Positions 33,822 through 41,907 are shown, numbered from the stretch's first letter. The stretch: DNA of 54,331 bases from Lachnospiraceae bacterium UBA2864 (GCA_002350525.1 DEFA01000050.1:125479-179809), one strand, 5' to 3'. A program made the numbers and translations. The notes: generated from the sequence alone by a model not told the origin.

Positions 33822-35326
33822 CAGATCTCCTTAAGCTTTTTTCTGTCAATCTTTCCGTTCTTCGTGAGCGGAAGCTCTTCCATAAACTTATATACATTCG
33901 GAAGACTGTATTCCGGAAGTTTTTCCTTAAGTCCCGCTACAACAGCCTTCTTATCTGTATCACCTGCCAGATATGCAATTATTCTGTACTTTTCATGGTC
34001 GTATATACAGCAGGCCTGCTGTATTCCCGGCAGTCCCGCAAGTGCGCGTTCGACCTCTTCAAGTTCAATCCTATGTCCGTTATGCTTTATCTGGAAATCT
34101 CTTCTTCCTGCAAAATATATAAGTCCGTTCTCTCTGTAGCCGAGGTCTCCCGTTCTATATATCTTCTCTTTTCTGCCATCTATATCCTTTTCGATAAATG
34201 CTGCTTCCGTTGCCTCCGGATTATTATAATACCCCAATGCAAGTTCTTTTCCGCCGACGCATATCTCACCCGTTACATTTTCACTTGTCTCAGGAATTAT
34301 ATTTCCTTCTTCATCCATAATGAAGACCCTTTTCCCCGGAAATGTATGGCCTGACGGAATCCTGTCCTCCGGCCCCGGTATTCCCGGCAGCTCATAATAG
34401 GTACAGTTACAGGTTATCTCTGTCGGTCCGTAAAGGTTCACAAATGCAGCATCCGGATAAACCTTCATCCAGTCCGTAAGATGTTTTACAGGCATCTCCT
34501 CTCCACTGAACAATACTTTGTTAATGAACGGCGGTACCTTATACATAAATTCATGCAGACGATTCAGAAGCACAAGTGCCGAAACCGCCCATATAAGAGT
34601 CGTAACCTTATGTTCCTCAAGCATATCCATTACGCCGTTCGGAAAACGGAAGAATGCGGTCGGAATGATCACCATCGTAGCCCCGCATTTTACGGTACTG
34701 TAAATATCTTTTACCGAGACATCGAAGTCAAACGGTGCCTGATTGCCGAGAACATCGTCTTCGGTTATTCCGAAAAGCTCCGTAAAAGAATCTATGAAGC
34801 TTATTACGGATGCATGTCCCACCAGAACTCCCTTCGGGGTACCTGTCGAGCCCGATGTGAAATTGCAATAAAGCGGCCCGGATCCATGCAGTTCAAAATC
34901 CGCCTTCTCGGGTTCTTCCGTAAGAAGCTTTCCTGCCTTCTCTCGAAGCCCGTCACCCAAAACAACGTGTCCTGTATATCCTGCCTCGGCCAGCTTATCT
35001 TTATACTCTTCCAACGTAACTACCACCTCGGGCTGCAGGACTTTCAGCTGCTCCTTCAGTCGTGTCACAGGGAAGTCCGGATCCGTCAGGCTGTAGAACC
35101 CGCCTGCGTAAACGGTTCCGAAGAAAACCTCCAGCGTAAGTACACTCTTTTTCATCATGACCGCCACAGGCTTTCCCTCTATTGAATATCCGGATAACAG
35201 ATGTCCCATCATCCGGGAATAATCTCTTAATTCCTTATAAGTACACTGCTCCTTATCATCGATAACAGCAGTTTTTTCCGGAAGTCTCGCAGCTGATGCT
35301 TCCAGATATTCCAAAACATTTTCCAT
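33821..35326 (-). CDS. DltA-like amino-acid adenylation/carrier ligase
   Basis: A 501-residue adenylation enzyme of DltA size and layout, without condensation or thioesterase parts. Core motifs are TSGSTGTPKG (157-166), FDVSVKDIY (201-209; Asp202 binds the amino group), YGPTE (299-303), YRTGDLGY (390-397), GRRDFQIKHNGHRIELEEVE (407-426) and NGKIDRKKL with catalytic Lys492. It activates an amino acid with ATP and loads the carrier encoded two genes on. DltA has Cys in the FCGE block that favours D-Ala; here it is FSGE (Ser274), so D-Ala may not be the substrate. It overlaps the SGNH stop by one base (TGATG). Confidence 0.9.
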   Translation of the reverse strand: MENVLEYLEASAARLPEKTAVIDDKEQCTYKELRDYSRMMGHLLSGYSIEGKPVAVMMKKSVLTLEVFFGTVYAGGFYSLTDPDFPVTRLKEQLKVLQPEVVVTLEEYKDKLAEAGYTGHVVLGDGLREKAGKLLTEEPEKADFELHGSGPLYCNFTSGSTGTPKGVLVGHASVISFIDSFTELFGITEDDVLGNQAPFDFDVSVKDIYSTVKCGATMVIIPTAFFRFPNGVMDMLEEHKVTTLIWAVSALVLLNRLHEFMYKVPPFINKVLFSGEEMPVKHLTDWMKVYPDAAFVNLYGPTEITCNCTYYELPGIPGPEDRIPSGHTFPGKRVFIMDEEGNIIPETSENVTGEICVGGKELALGYYNNPEATEAAFIEKDIDGRKEKIYRTGDLGYRENGLIYFAGRRDFQIKHNGHRIELEEVERALAGLPGIQQACCIYDHEKYRIIAYLAGDTDKKAVVAGLKEKLPEYSLPNVYKFMEELPLTKNGKIDRKKLKEI

Positions 35327-36234
35327 CAGTCATCTCCCCTGTAATCATGAAGGTCAAAATTGTCCTTCAGATATGACATAAGATATTCGGTCAGTTTCAC
35401 CGTTCCGTTATAATTGACATGGTCACCCCCGTCAAGTGAATCCGTTGCCCAGTCAATTCCCAGCTCATCCAGCATAAGGTTAAAGTCGATAAAATCAAGC
35501 CCCTTATCATCTGCAAGCGCCTGAAGAGCATTATGCTTCTCATAGGTCGAATTGGACGGTGACGGTGCACTTACCAGCACAAGCTTTATATCTTCCTCCT
35601 CGCATAACTTTATAATACGATTCATATAATAGATCGTAGACAGGAGAAGCTTCTCTTTTTCATCCGTAGGATGCATATATTCTCCGTCCACATACGGATT
35701 GACCTCTGCCCTGACCGCAAATCCTCTGTAATGATCTATCCGCTCGGGTTCTTTGATCCCGTATATTTCCTTCCACATTCCGTGATATCTGAAGATCGGG
35801 AAGTAATGATAGGATGCAGCAGTAAATGATCCGAGTGCCTCTCTTCTCTCATCCGAACTGATAACCACCATGTCCGTCTCCAGAAGAACAACCTTTGGGC
35901 TCTGGGTTTCCACGAGCTCCTGAAGCGTATAAAATGCTTCGCTTATTCTCTGTCCCGACTGACCTACTATGTAAGAGGATATTCCTTCTTCATCATATAA
36001 TATCTGTGTTGAAAGAAGTACCAGAGCTTCACTGTCTCCAAGCACAACGACATCTATCGAATCCGGCTCCTCCGTCATAGCGGATGCCACATAATTATCC
36101 CTCTCGTTTACGCATTCCGGTCTTCCCATCCTGATAGGATTCATGATATACGATGCCACCTTCAGGAGACATAGGAGAACTACCACAAATGCAAATAACT
36201 CTATCCACCTTTTTTTCTTATCAGAAGCCTGCAT
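35326..36234 (-). CDS. Membrane-anchored SGNH-hydrolase-like protein (DltD/AlgJ-like role)
   Basis: A 302-residue protein with one N-terminal helix (IELFAFVVVLLCLLKVASYIM) and the rest outside. The SGNH marks are VVLGDSEALV (Ser68), the Gly block GQSGQR, and the C-terminal GGDHVNYNG holding the catalytic His272. SGNH partners of MBOAT enzymes (DltD, AlgX/AlgJ, PatB types) finish transfer of the acyl group to the external polymer. It overlaps the MBOAT stop by 14 bases and precedes the adenylation gene directly. It is not close to classical DltD in its text, so an equivalent role is inferred from position and fold. Confidence 0.82.
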   Translation of the reverse strand: MQASDKKKRWIELFAFVVVLLCLLKVASYIMNPIRMGRPECVNERDNYVASAMTEEPDSIDVVVLGDSEALVLLSTQILYDEEGISSYIVGQSGQRISEAFYTLQELVETQSPKVVLLETDMVVISSDERREALGSFTAASYHYFPIFRYHGMWKEIYGIKEPERIDHYRGFAVRAEVNPYVDGEYMHPTDEKEKLLLSTIYYMNRIIKLCEEEDIKLVLVSAPSPSNSTYEKHNALQALADDKGLDFIDFNLMLDELGIDWATDSLDGGDHVNYNGTVKLTEYLMSYLKDNFDLHDYRGDD

Positions 36235-37852
36235 ATATAAGATCCACCTCCTGATATCCCGGTCCGTAAAGTCCGAATATAAGTATGATAAAGATAAGCC
36301 CGAAGGTCAGTGCCCATCTGAGCACGAGCGGCTTTTGAAGAAGACATGCGGAAACATCCGTGCCTTTCTCTCTTATAACATTAACTGTGATAACTATAAG
36401 AAGGCATGCCAGTACTACTATCCAGTCTGCCTTATCGAGCCCCCATAGAAGGGCGGTTCCGTTCCACAGAATTGCCGGGCTGAAACCGCTGAACATCTTC
36501 TTAAACATTTTAAAACCGTCTGTAAGCGTATCCGCTCTGAAGAAAAGCTCTCCCGCAAATATAACTACCCATGTTCTGAGTATCCTTATAATATCCACAG
36601 CTTTGTTTTCTCGTGTAAGCTTCATTTTTTCCAGAAGCTTATCACCCAGCGGTTCGAATATGAGCTCGATCATAATAACGACAAAGTAGAATATTCCGTA
36701 GAAGATATATGTCCACTTCGGGCCGTGCCACAGTCCGTTGCACAACCATACCGGAAGAAGCGCCATCGCGGATGCAACCATCTTTGAGGTATGCTTTCCG
36801 ACTCTGTCTTTCGAAAATTTTCCCCATTTCTTGGCAAGAGTGCTCATAGATACGGGATAGAAAATGTATGTCTTAAACCATACACCGAGAGATATATGCC
36901 ATCTTCTCCAGAATTCCGATGCATTTCTGGCAAAGAACGGTTGCTTAAAGTTCTCGGGAAGTTTCACTCCGAATATTCTTCCGCAGCCTATAACCATATC
37001 CATACAGCCCGAGAAATCCATATATTCCATTACAGTAAAGAGAACTGCGGCGGCAAAAACTTCGGCACCGTGAGGGTCTCTCTCCATATCAAAAAGTATA
37101 TTTACTGCCGGGAACAGTCTGTCGGCTATAACAAGCTTCTTCATGATTCCCCAGCAGAGTCTTATATATCCTTGGATCACATTATCCGGATCAAGTGGTT
37201 CTCCGGCGAACAGGCTTTTATGAATGTCCGTATAAGACGCAATCGGTCCCTCTACCACTGTCGGGAAGAACGTAAGGAAAAGAAGCATTTTAAGCGGATT
37301 CTTCTCCGCCCCGACCTTCTTCCAATAAACATCTGCCATATAGCCTATTGCCTGCATCGTATAGAAGGATATACCCAGAGGAAGGAGGATATCTTTAAGT
37401 GAAAACTGCTTTTCGCTTCCAGAGGCTTCCAGGATATTATTTATATTCTCTATAAAGAAATTCGAGTATTTAAGGTATAACAACACTAAAAGCAGCGCTG
37501 CCACACCAAGTCCGAGTACAGCTCTGCTTTTTCGGGTATATCCTGTTTTTATCTCATTCTTCTCTTTCTTTATATCTTCTTTGGACTTCTGTGTTCCGTC
37601 CGCATTCTCCGCTGCTACCGTTTTAAGTGTTTCGCTTTTTTTCTTATCGAGTTTTTCGAGCCATATACCTGCTGCATAAGTAATAACAGCTGCGAAAACA
37701 GGATAGATAAAGAGTTTAACACTGAAGGTTGAGTAGAATGCCATGCTTCCCAGAAGCAGCGCCACCCATCTAAACTTCTTCGGTATTATCTGATATAAGA
37801 TCATAATCGCCGGCAGAAAAAGAACGCCGAAAGCCAATTTATAATACAGCAC
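36221..37852 (-). CDS. MBOAT-family O-acyltransferase (DltB/AlgI-like)
   Basis: A 543-residue polytopic MBOAT protein with about eleven helices. FWRRWHISLGVWFKTYIFYP (314-333) and the catalytic His376 in CNGLWHGPKWTYIFYG are both present. It moves an acyl group from the carrier across the membrane. A charged cytoplasmic loop (about 67-110) is longer than usual. The C-terminus ends YGPGYQEVDLIYAGF with Tyr540 three residues from the end; I recall that DltX, and some MBOAT proteins themselves, carry a C-terminal Tyr motif that is briefly acylated, and this tail looks like a built-in version. It follows the radical SAM gene at 33 bases. Confidence 0.92.
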   Translation of the reverse strand: MLYYKLAFGVLFLPAIMILYQIIPKKFRWVALLLGSMAFYSTFSVKLFIYPVFAAVITYAAGIWLEKLDKKKSETLKTVAAENADGTQKSKEDIKKEKNEIKTGYTRKSRAVLGLGVAALLLVLLYLKYSNFFIENINNILEASGSEKQFSLKDILLPLGISFYTMQAIGYMADVYWKKVGAEKNPLKMLLFLTFFPTVVEGPIASYTDIHKSLFAGEPLDPDNVIQGYIRLCWGIMKKLVIADRLFPAVNILFDMERDPHGAEVFAAAVLFTVMEYMDFSGCMDMVIGCGRIFGVKLPENFKQPFFARNASEFWRRWHISLGVWFKTYIFYPVSMSTLAKKWGKFSKDRVGKHTSKMVASAMALLPVWLCNGLWHGPKWTYIFYGIFYFVVIMIELIFEPLGDKLLEKMKLTRENKAVDIIRILRTWVVIFAGELFFRADTLTDGFKMFKKMFSGFSPAILWNGTALLWGLDKADWIVVLACLLIVITVNVIREKGTDVSACLLQKPLVLRWALTFGLIFIILIFGLYGPGYQEVDLIYAGF

Positions 37853-37885
37853 TGTCTAAGTATCTCCTGTTAATAGTTTTCTGTC

Positions 37886-38959
37886 TTATTCGAAGAGAAC
37901 GCCCTTCATACATACTTTCGGTTTCTCTTCTTCATAGTCCCAGCTGTGGTATGCACCACCTCTGCACCACTTTGCCTCGGGACATGATTTACAGGTACTG
38001 TTTCTTTCCGACAGATGATTCCTGTAAATTTCAAATCTGTTCTTCCATATCTCTGTAAAGCTTGTATCATAGATATTTCCCTGAATGGTCTTCTCATTTC
38101 GCGGTATATCAAGACATGCTCCGACATCTCCGTTTTCCATGATACTTGCAACGTAGATTCCCGCATTGCATAAGAAATACCAGTTACGTACCTCAGCTTC
38201 ATACTCCAGTCCGAGAAAATGACAGCAGGAATAGGTTACCGGAATCTTTTTATCTCTCTTCTCCCGGATAAAATCCATCATATGTCTGTTATCTTCCGGT
38301 GTAAGAAGCATTTCCGGATGATCGAGTGCTCTTCCTATAGGTTCTATTCCCGTAAGTCTCCACTCATCTATATCAACCTTATCGAATATATCGAACAGGG
38401 CGTCGAGCTCGACTATATTTTCATGATTTACGACCGTTGTGACCATTAACTGTTCACATGACTTCTCGTCGATCATATTCTGTATGCCGCGCATCGCAAG
38501 TTCATAGCCTCTCGGGAATCCTCTGTATCTGTCATGCGTTTCCGGAAGTCCATCAATACTTACCGATATACTGAACATTCCCGCATCATGGAGCTTCTTT
38601 GCAACCTCCTTTGTAATGAGTGTCGCATTGCTTGTCATGCCCCATCTGAAACCTAGCTTATGAATATATTCAACCAGCGGAAAAAAGTCCTTATACAGAA
38701 GCGGTTCGCCTCCGGTCACTGCAATAAGCATTTTCGTTCCGAAATTTTCCTTAACTTCATCCAGAATTTCCTTATACTTTTCAAGCGGAAGACCGTCCGG
38801 AAGATCCTTTCCGCATCCGCTTCCGCAATGGAAACAGAACTCGTTGCATTTGAGCGTAAGCTCCAAAAACAACTGATGCAGCTTCGGTTCTTTACAAAGC
38901 TTCATCTGATAAGCCGCTAATTTATCAAGATTAATAGTTTTGATCTCAGTTTTATCCAT
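37886..38959 (-). CDS. Radical SAM/SPASM-domain protein
   Basis: A 357-residue protein starting at the ATG at 38959 (GGAG 11 bases upstream; this ATG overlaps the previous stop as TGATG). The [4Fe-4S]-SAM motif is CNEFCFHC (Cys38, Cys42, Cys45), then TGGEPLLYKDF (SAM-binding GGE) and SVSIDGLPETHDRYRG. The C-terminal SPASM region has CNAG, ACLDIP and CKSCPEAKWCRGGAY plus a final Cys, enough for auxiliary clusters. SPASM enzymes typically modify peptides or proteins. It comes right before the MBOAT gene in the Dlt-like operon; substrate unknown. No small precursor-peptide gene is visible beside it. Confidence 0.9.
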   Translation of the reverse strand: MDKTEIKTINLDKLAAYQMKLCKEPKLHQLFLELTLKCNEFCFHCGSGCGKDLPDGLPLEKYKEILDEVKENFGTKMLIAVTGGEPLLYKDFFPLVEYIHKLGFRWGMTSNATLITKEVAKKLHDAGMFSISVSIDGLPETHDRYRGFPRGYELAMRGIQNMIDEKSCEQLMVTTVVNHENIVELDALFDIFDKVDIDEWRLTGIEPIGRALDHPEMLLTPEDNRHMMDFIREKRDKKIPVTYSCCHFLGLEYEAEVRNWYFLCNAGIYVASIMENGDVGACLDIPRNEKTIQGNIYDTSFTEIWKNRFEIYRNHLSERNSTCKSCPEAKWCRGGAYHSWDYEEEKPKVCMKGVLFE

Positions 38960-39639
38960 CAAAAATATCTCCACCACTTATCATTCTTCTCACGACGACT
39001 CCTGCCGGCCATATAGCCCGGAAGCCGTCTGTCCAGATGCCCGTCCGCATTCGGTCCCTGATGCCACCTCACTATGGCTATTATGGCAAGCGCCGTAAAA
39101 CAGGCTATTATAATGAGCTGCAACAGATCTCCGATTGAAAATACAAAATGATACGGCTTACCTTCCGTATCCACATATACGGTAATCTGGTCACCTATGC
39201 AGTAATGAAATCCTGCCTTTACCAGTTCTTTAAGAACCGTGCCGTTATAATCATATGCCACCATACAGTCGGTCGTAAGATTTTCACGTTCGGTGTTTCC
39301 TCTTATTATATAATGGACTCCGACTACAAATCCTCTTTTCTTATCATATGCAGAGCCCGCCGAATACATCATATATTTAAAAACATCGAGTGAGGATAAT
39401 ACAAGAACCATCGCCAGCACAGCAGTAACTATGATTGCTCTTATCTGCCCCGGTGTCATGGCATTCTCATTCGTGCCCATATCCTTACTGATCTTTTTAT
39501 ACAGTCCTTCGTCTTCTTTCTTTACGGAATCCATATCCGTATAGTATTCCGAAACAGACTTAGGTCTTAAATCTTCACCACAGACAAAACACTCATCACT
39601 GTTGTCAGGTATTTTATTTCCACAAAAAGGACAGATCAC
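38959..39639 (-). CDS. Zinc-ribbon membrane protein of unknown function
   Basis: A 226-residue protein starting at GTG (39637-39639), 9 bases after GGAGG; a longer frame to 39663 would put that ribosome site inside the gene. It opens with a zinc ribbon, ICPFCGNKIPDNSDECFVCG (two CxxC pairs), then a helix (IRAIIVTAVLAMVLVLSSLDVF), an outside domain of about 85 residues, a second helix (LLQLIIIACFTALAIIAIVRW) and a basic tail. The middle resembles DUF3592-type domains loosely. It heads the nine-gene run; its role is unknown. Confidence 0.75.
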   Translation of the reverse strand: MICPFCGNKIPDNSDECFVCGEDLRPKSVSEYYTDMDSVKKEDEGLYKKISKDMGTNENAMTPGQIRAIIVTAVLAMVLVLSSLDVFKYMMYSAGSAYDKKRGFVVGVHYIIRGNTERENLTTDCMVAYDYNGTVLKELVKAGFHYCIGDQITVYVDTEGKPYHFVFSIGDLLQLIIIACFTALAIIAIVRWHQGPNADGHLDRRLPGYMAGRSRREKNDKWWRYF

Positions 39640-39678
39640 CCTTGTTATCCTCCAATTAAGCACTATTACGCAACATGC

Positions 39679-39733
39679 TTGTCACATGATCGCCGCATAT
39701 GACTTTCGCATGATTGTCATATGACTGCCGCAT
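39679..39733 (-). repeat. Direct repeat in the leader of the nine-gene run
   Basis: TTGTCACATGATCGCCGCAT (39679-39698) and TTGTCATATGACTGCCGCAT (39714-39733) match at 17 of 20 bases at a 35-base period, and the similarity reaches a few bases further left. Several CATATG/CATG cores and a perfect GTCATATGAC palindrome lie within it. It falls between the -10 and the first start codon, so it could be a regulator site or a folded leader. Confidence 0.6.
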
Positions 39734-39750
39734 GCTTTACCCAACCAAGC

Positions 39751-39756
39751 ATTATA
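39751..39756 (-). promoter_or_regulatory. Possible -10 (TATAAT) for the nine-gene run
   Basis: A perfect minus-strand TATAAT lies immediately after the T-run of the upstream gene's terminator, about 110 bases before the first start. The best -35 candidates (TTGGAC at 14 bases, ATATTG at 17) are poor, so an activator or another sigma factor may be needed. Confidence 0.45.
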
Positions 39757-39769
39757 ATACAACAAAAAC

Positions 39770-39797
39770 GGTCCAATATCCACCTGGATACCGGACC
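39770..39797 (-). terminator. Intrinsic terminator after the Met-rich zinc-ribbon gene
   Basis: GGTCC and GGACC plus the inner TATCCA/TGGATA form a two-part stem with small mismatches, followed on the minus strand by GTTTTTG. Confidence 0.8.
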
Positions 39798-39829
39798 ATT
39801 TTGAATTATTATAAATAATTAATCGAATC

Positions 39830-41125
39830 TTAACCTTTTGCCTGTCCGCATCCCGTACATGTATTACCTTCATTCTGTGTACCACAGAAAGGACATGTCC
39901 ATGGCTGCATCTGAGGTGCCTGACCCATCATCTGACCCATCTGGCCGTTCATTCCATTCATTCCGCCCATCTGACCCATCTGATTGTTCATCTGGTTCAT
40001 TCCGTTCATTCCGCCCATCTGGTTCATTCCGTTCATCTGACCCATCTGGCCATTCATCTGATTCATGCCCATCTGGCTGCCCTGAGGACCCATACTGTTT
40101 CCTGCAAGTCCGTTTGCTGCCGCACCGGCAATCTCACCGATAACGCTGCCGACCATACCGCCGACACCTCCGCTCATCATATTGCCGAGATTTCCCATGC
40201 CGTTCATCTGACCCATCTGACCGCTCATCTGGTTCATTCCCATCTGGCCGTTCATGCCGTTCATTCCGCCCATCTGATTCATGCCGTTCATTCCCATCTG
40301 GTTCATGCCGTTCATTCCGCCCATCTGGTTCATTCCGTTCATTCCGCCCATCTGGTTCATTCCGTTCATCTGACCCATCTGGTTCATACCGTTCATTCCA
40401 TTCATTCCGCCCATCTGGTTCATTCCGTTCATCTGACCCATCTGGTTCATTCCGTTCATCTGACCCATCTGGTTCATACCACCGGCCATAGGATTCATTC
40501 CCATCTGATTCATTCCCATTCCGCCGCCCATACCGGACATAAGAGCCTGCTGAATCTGATTTGCCTGCATCTGAAGATTCTGATAATTCATATCAAATGT
40601 ATTCTTCGGTCTGCTTGACATATCCGAAAGCTCGAATTTAATCTCATCAAAATAAGGAGAATTAACATTTATCTCTACTTCAAATTCATAGGAATACTCG
40701 TACTGTCTCGGGTTATAGCTGACATTCTTGCCTTCCGAATCCTTTGTGTAGATTTCTCTCTTGTTTTCCTTTACTTCCGTATGAACATTTGAAACCTGAT
40801 TCAGAGGAATGATATCAGGATTCTTTGAACGCCAGTCTCTGTCTCTTGATACCGCAAAGCATCCCATGTTCTGATCAATATAGACCTTTGTGTTATTACC
40901 GAGAACCATATTCGGATTAAACTGAGCTACAGACTGCTTATTCTGCTCTCTGTACTCAAGATGTCTCTTAATATCTTCGAGAGTTGTGTGACGTCTGCCC
41001 GACATAAAAGGCGAAAGCTTTGCTGCACAGTTCTTGCAGACATTTCCGTCTTCAACCTTACGATTACCAAGCAAACCTATCTTTTCTCCGCATATGTCAC
41101 AGTTCTTTGAATCAAAAAGTCCCAT
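39830..41125 (-). CDS. Two-zinc-ribbon protein with a Met/Gly/Asn/Gln-rich repeat middle
   Basis: A 431-residue protein. Residues 1-60 form a DUF4428-type zinc ribbon (CDICGEKIG then CKNCAAKL). About 60-190 is a folded region with beta-rich text (NTKVYIDQNMGCFAVSRDRDW; YEYSYEFEVEINVNSPYFDEI). Residues about 196-405 are almost only Met, Gly, Asn and Gln in short repeats such as MNGMNQMGG. The C-terminus is a second zinc ribbon (WTCPFCGTQNEGNTCTGCG). There is no signal peptide. Similar N-terminal plus C-terminal ribbon proteins are seen in Lachnospiraceae, but the Met-rich middle is unusual. It is monocistronic with its own terminator; function unknown. Confidence 0.85.
   Translation of the reverse strand: MGLFDSKNCDICGEKIGLLGNRKVEDGNVCKNCAAKLSPFMSGRRHTTLEDIKRHLEYREQNKQSVAQFNPNMVLGNNTKVYIDQNMGCFAVSRDRDWRSKNPDIIPLNQVSNVHTEVKENKREIYTKDSEGKNVSYNPRQYEYSYEFEVEINVNSPYFDEIKFELSDMSSRPKNTFDMNYQNLQMQANQIQQALMSGMGGGMGMNQMGMNPMAGGMNQMGQMNGMNQMGQMNGMNQMGGMNGMNGMNQMGQMNGMNQMGGMNGMNQMGGMNGMNQMGMNGMNQMGGMNGMNGQMGMNQMSGQMGQMNGMGNLGNMMSGGVGGMVGSVIGEIAGAAANGLAGNSMGPQGSQMGMNQMNGQMGQMNGMNQMGGMNGMNQMNNQMGQMGGMNGMNGQMGQMMGQAPQMQPWTCPFCGTQNEGNTCTGCGQAKG
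39930..40540 (-). repeat. Coding Met/Gly/Asn/Gln repeat tract
   Basis: Short tandem units coding MNGMNQM, MGGMNGMN and MGQMNGMN repeat through about 200 codons with near-identical bases, interrupted once by a Gly/Ala/Val-rich stretch (GGVGGMVGSVIGEIAGAAANG). Such a tract is likely to vary in copy number. Confidence 0.85.
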
Positions 41126-41186
41126 GTTTCATTACCCCCTTGTACTTATACGTAGTGTACGTTTTTAGCGTCATTCGTTAAGCTTT

Positions 41187-41192
41187 ATTATA
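41187..41192 (-). promoter_or_regulatory. Possible -10 of the Met-rich zinc-ribbon gene
   Basis: A minus-strand TATAAT preceded by TG lies about 65 bases before the start at 41125; no convincing -35 is seen. The rest of this 110-base gap shows nothing else. Confidence 0.4.
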
Positions 41193-41235
41193 CATTATTA
41201 AGTTTTTACTTAGTATAATCCGAATAGATGATTTT

Positions 41236-41871
41236 TTACTTATCGGCTATAACTATACCCCTTACTCTGGCTTCTATAGCAAGTTCCGTACGGTTCGAGA
41301 AGCCGGTTTTATCAAGCATATGCTGAATATGTGTCCTTATGGTATTTACGGAAACCATGAGTCTGTCGGCGATTTCCTGGTTGCCCGCTCCCGTCGTAAG
41401 CTCTCTTAGAACCATAAGTTCCATTTCCGTAAGCTCCGTGCTCTTTATATACCCCAATTCAAGCACAGGCGTGGTCTCCGGATAAACGTGTTCACCGTTC
41501 ATGGTACGTCTCAGGACGCTGAGAAGCGGTTCTCCTTCAACCTCTTTATACCAGAAGCTTTCAACCCCTATACCTCTGGCTCTTTCAATGTAACTTACCT
41601 CCGGCATGGAAGTTACGATCACTATCTTTATTCCCGGATAAGATCTTTTGATACGTGCAGCGGCATCCAGCCCGCTGGTTCCGTCTCCCATAACAACATC
41701 CATAATGATAAGGTCTATTCCGCCTCTGGCACAATAAGTATCGGCAACTCTGGCTGAATCAAGCGAATATACCAATTCAAAATCATCGGCTGACTGAATA
41801 AAGCTTTCAAAAAGCTGTCTTGATATGCTTTGGTCATCAACGATAATAACTCTGTATTTTCTGTCATTCAT
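41236..41871 (-). CDS. NarL/LuxR-family response regulator
   Basis: A 211-residue response regulator. The receiver domain has IIVDDQSISRQ (acidic pair), the phospho-acceptor Asp57 in LIIMDVVMGDG and the conserved Lys in SFWYKEVEGE. The C-terminal LuxR helix-turn-helix is LTEMELMVLRELTTGAGNQE to VNTIRTHIQHMLDKTGFSNR. It is the last gene of a four-gene run with a lipoprotein and two sensor proteins, 36 bases after the kinase stop, so it is their output. Targets are unknown. Confidence 0.95.
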   Translation of the reverse strand: MNDRKYRVIIVDDQSISRQLFESFIQSADDFELVYSLDSARVADTYCARGGIDLIIMDVVMGDGTSGLDAAARIKRSYPGIKIVIVTSMPEVSYIERARGIGVESFWYKEVEGEPLLSVLRRTMNGEHVYPETTPVLELGYIKSTELTEMELMVLRELTTGAGNQEIADRLMVSVNTIRTHIQHMLDKTGFSNRTELAIEARVRGIVIADK

Positions 41872-41907
41872 CGTATAAGCCCTCCCATCGTTTGTTCTAC
41901 AATTACT

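Noticed and set aside
37886..38959. RiPP precursor peptide next to the radical SAM enzyme
   Set aside because: The gene overlaps one neighbour by a base and is 33 bases from the other; there is no room for a precursor and none was found in the flanking gaps.
39682..39885. 67-codon minus-strand frame in the gap before the nine-gene run
   Set aside because: It runs through the terminator hairpin and the leader repeats and has no ribosome site.
39930..40540. CRISPR-like or satellite repeat array
   Set aside because: The repeats are in frame, irregular in length and code a Met/Gly/Asn/Gln tract; no unique spacers.
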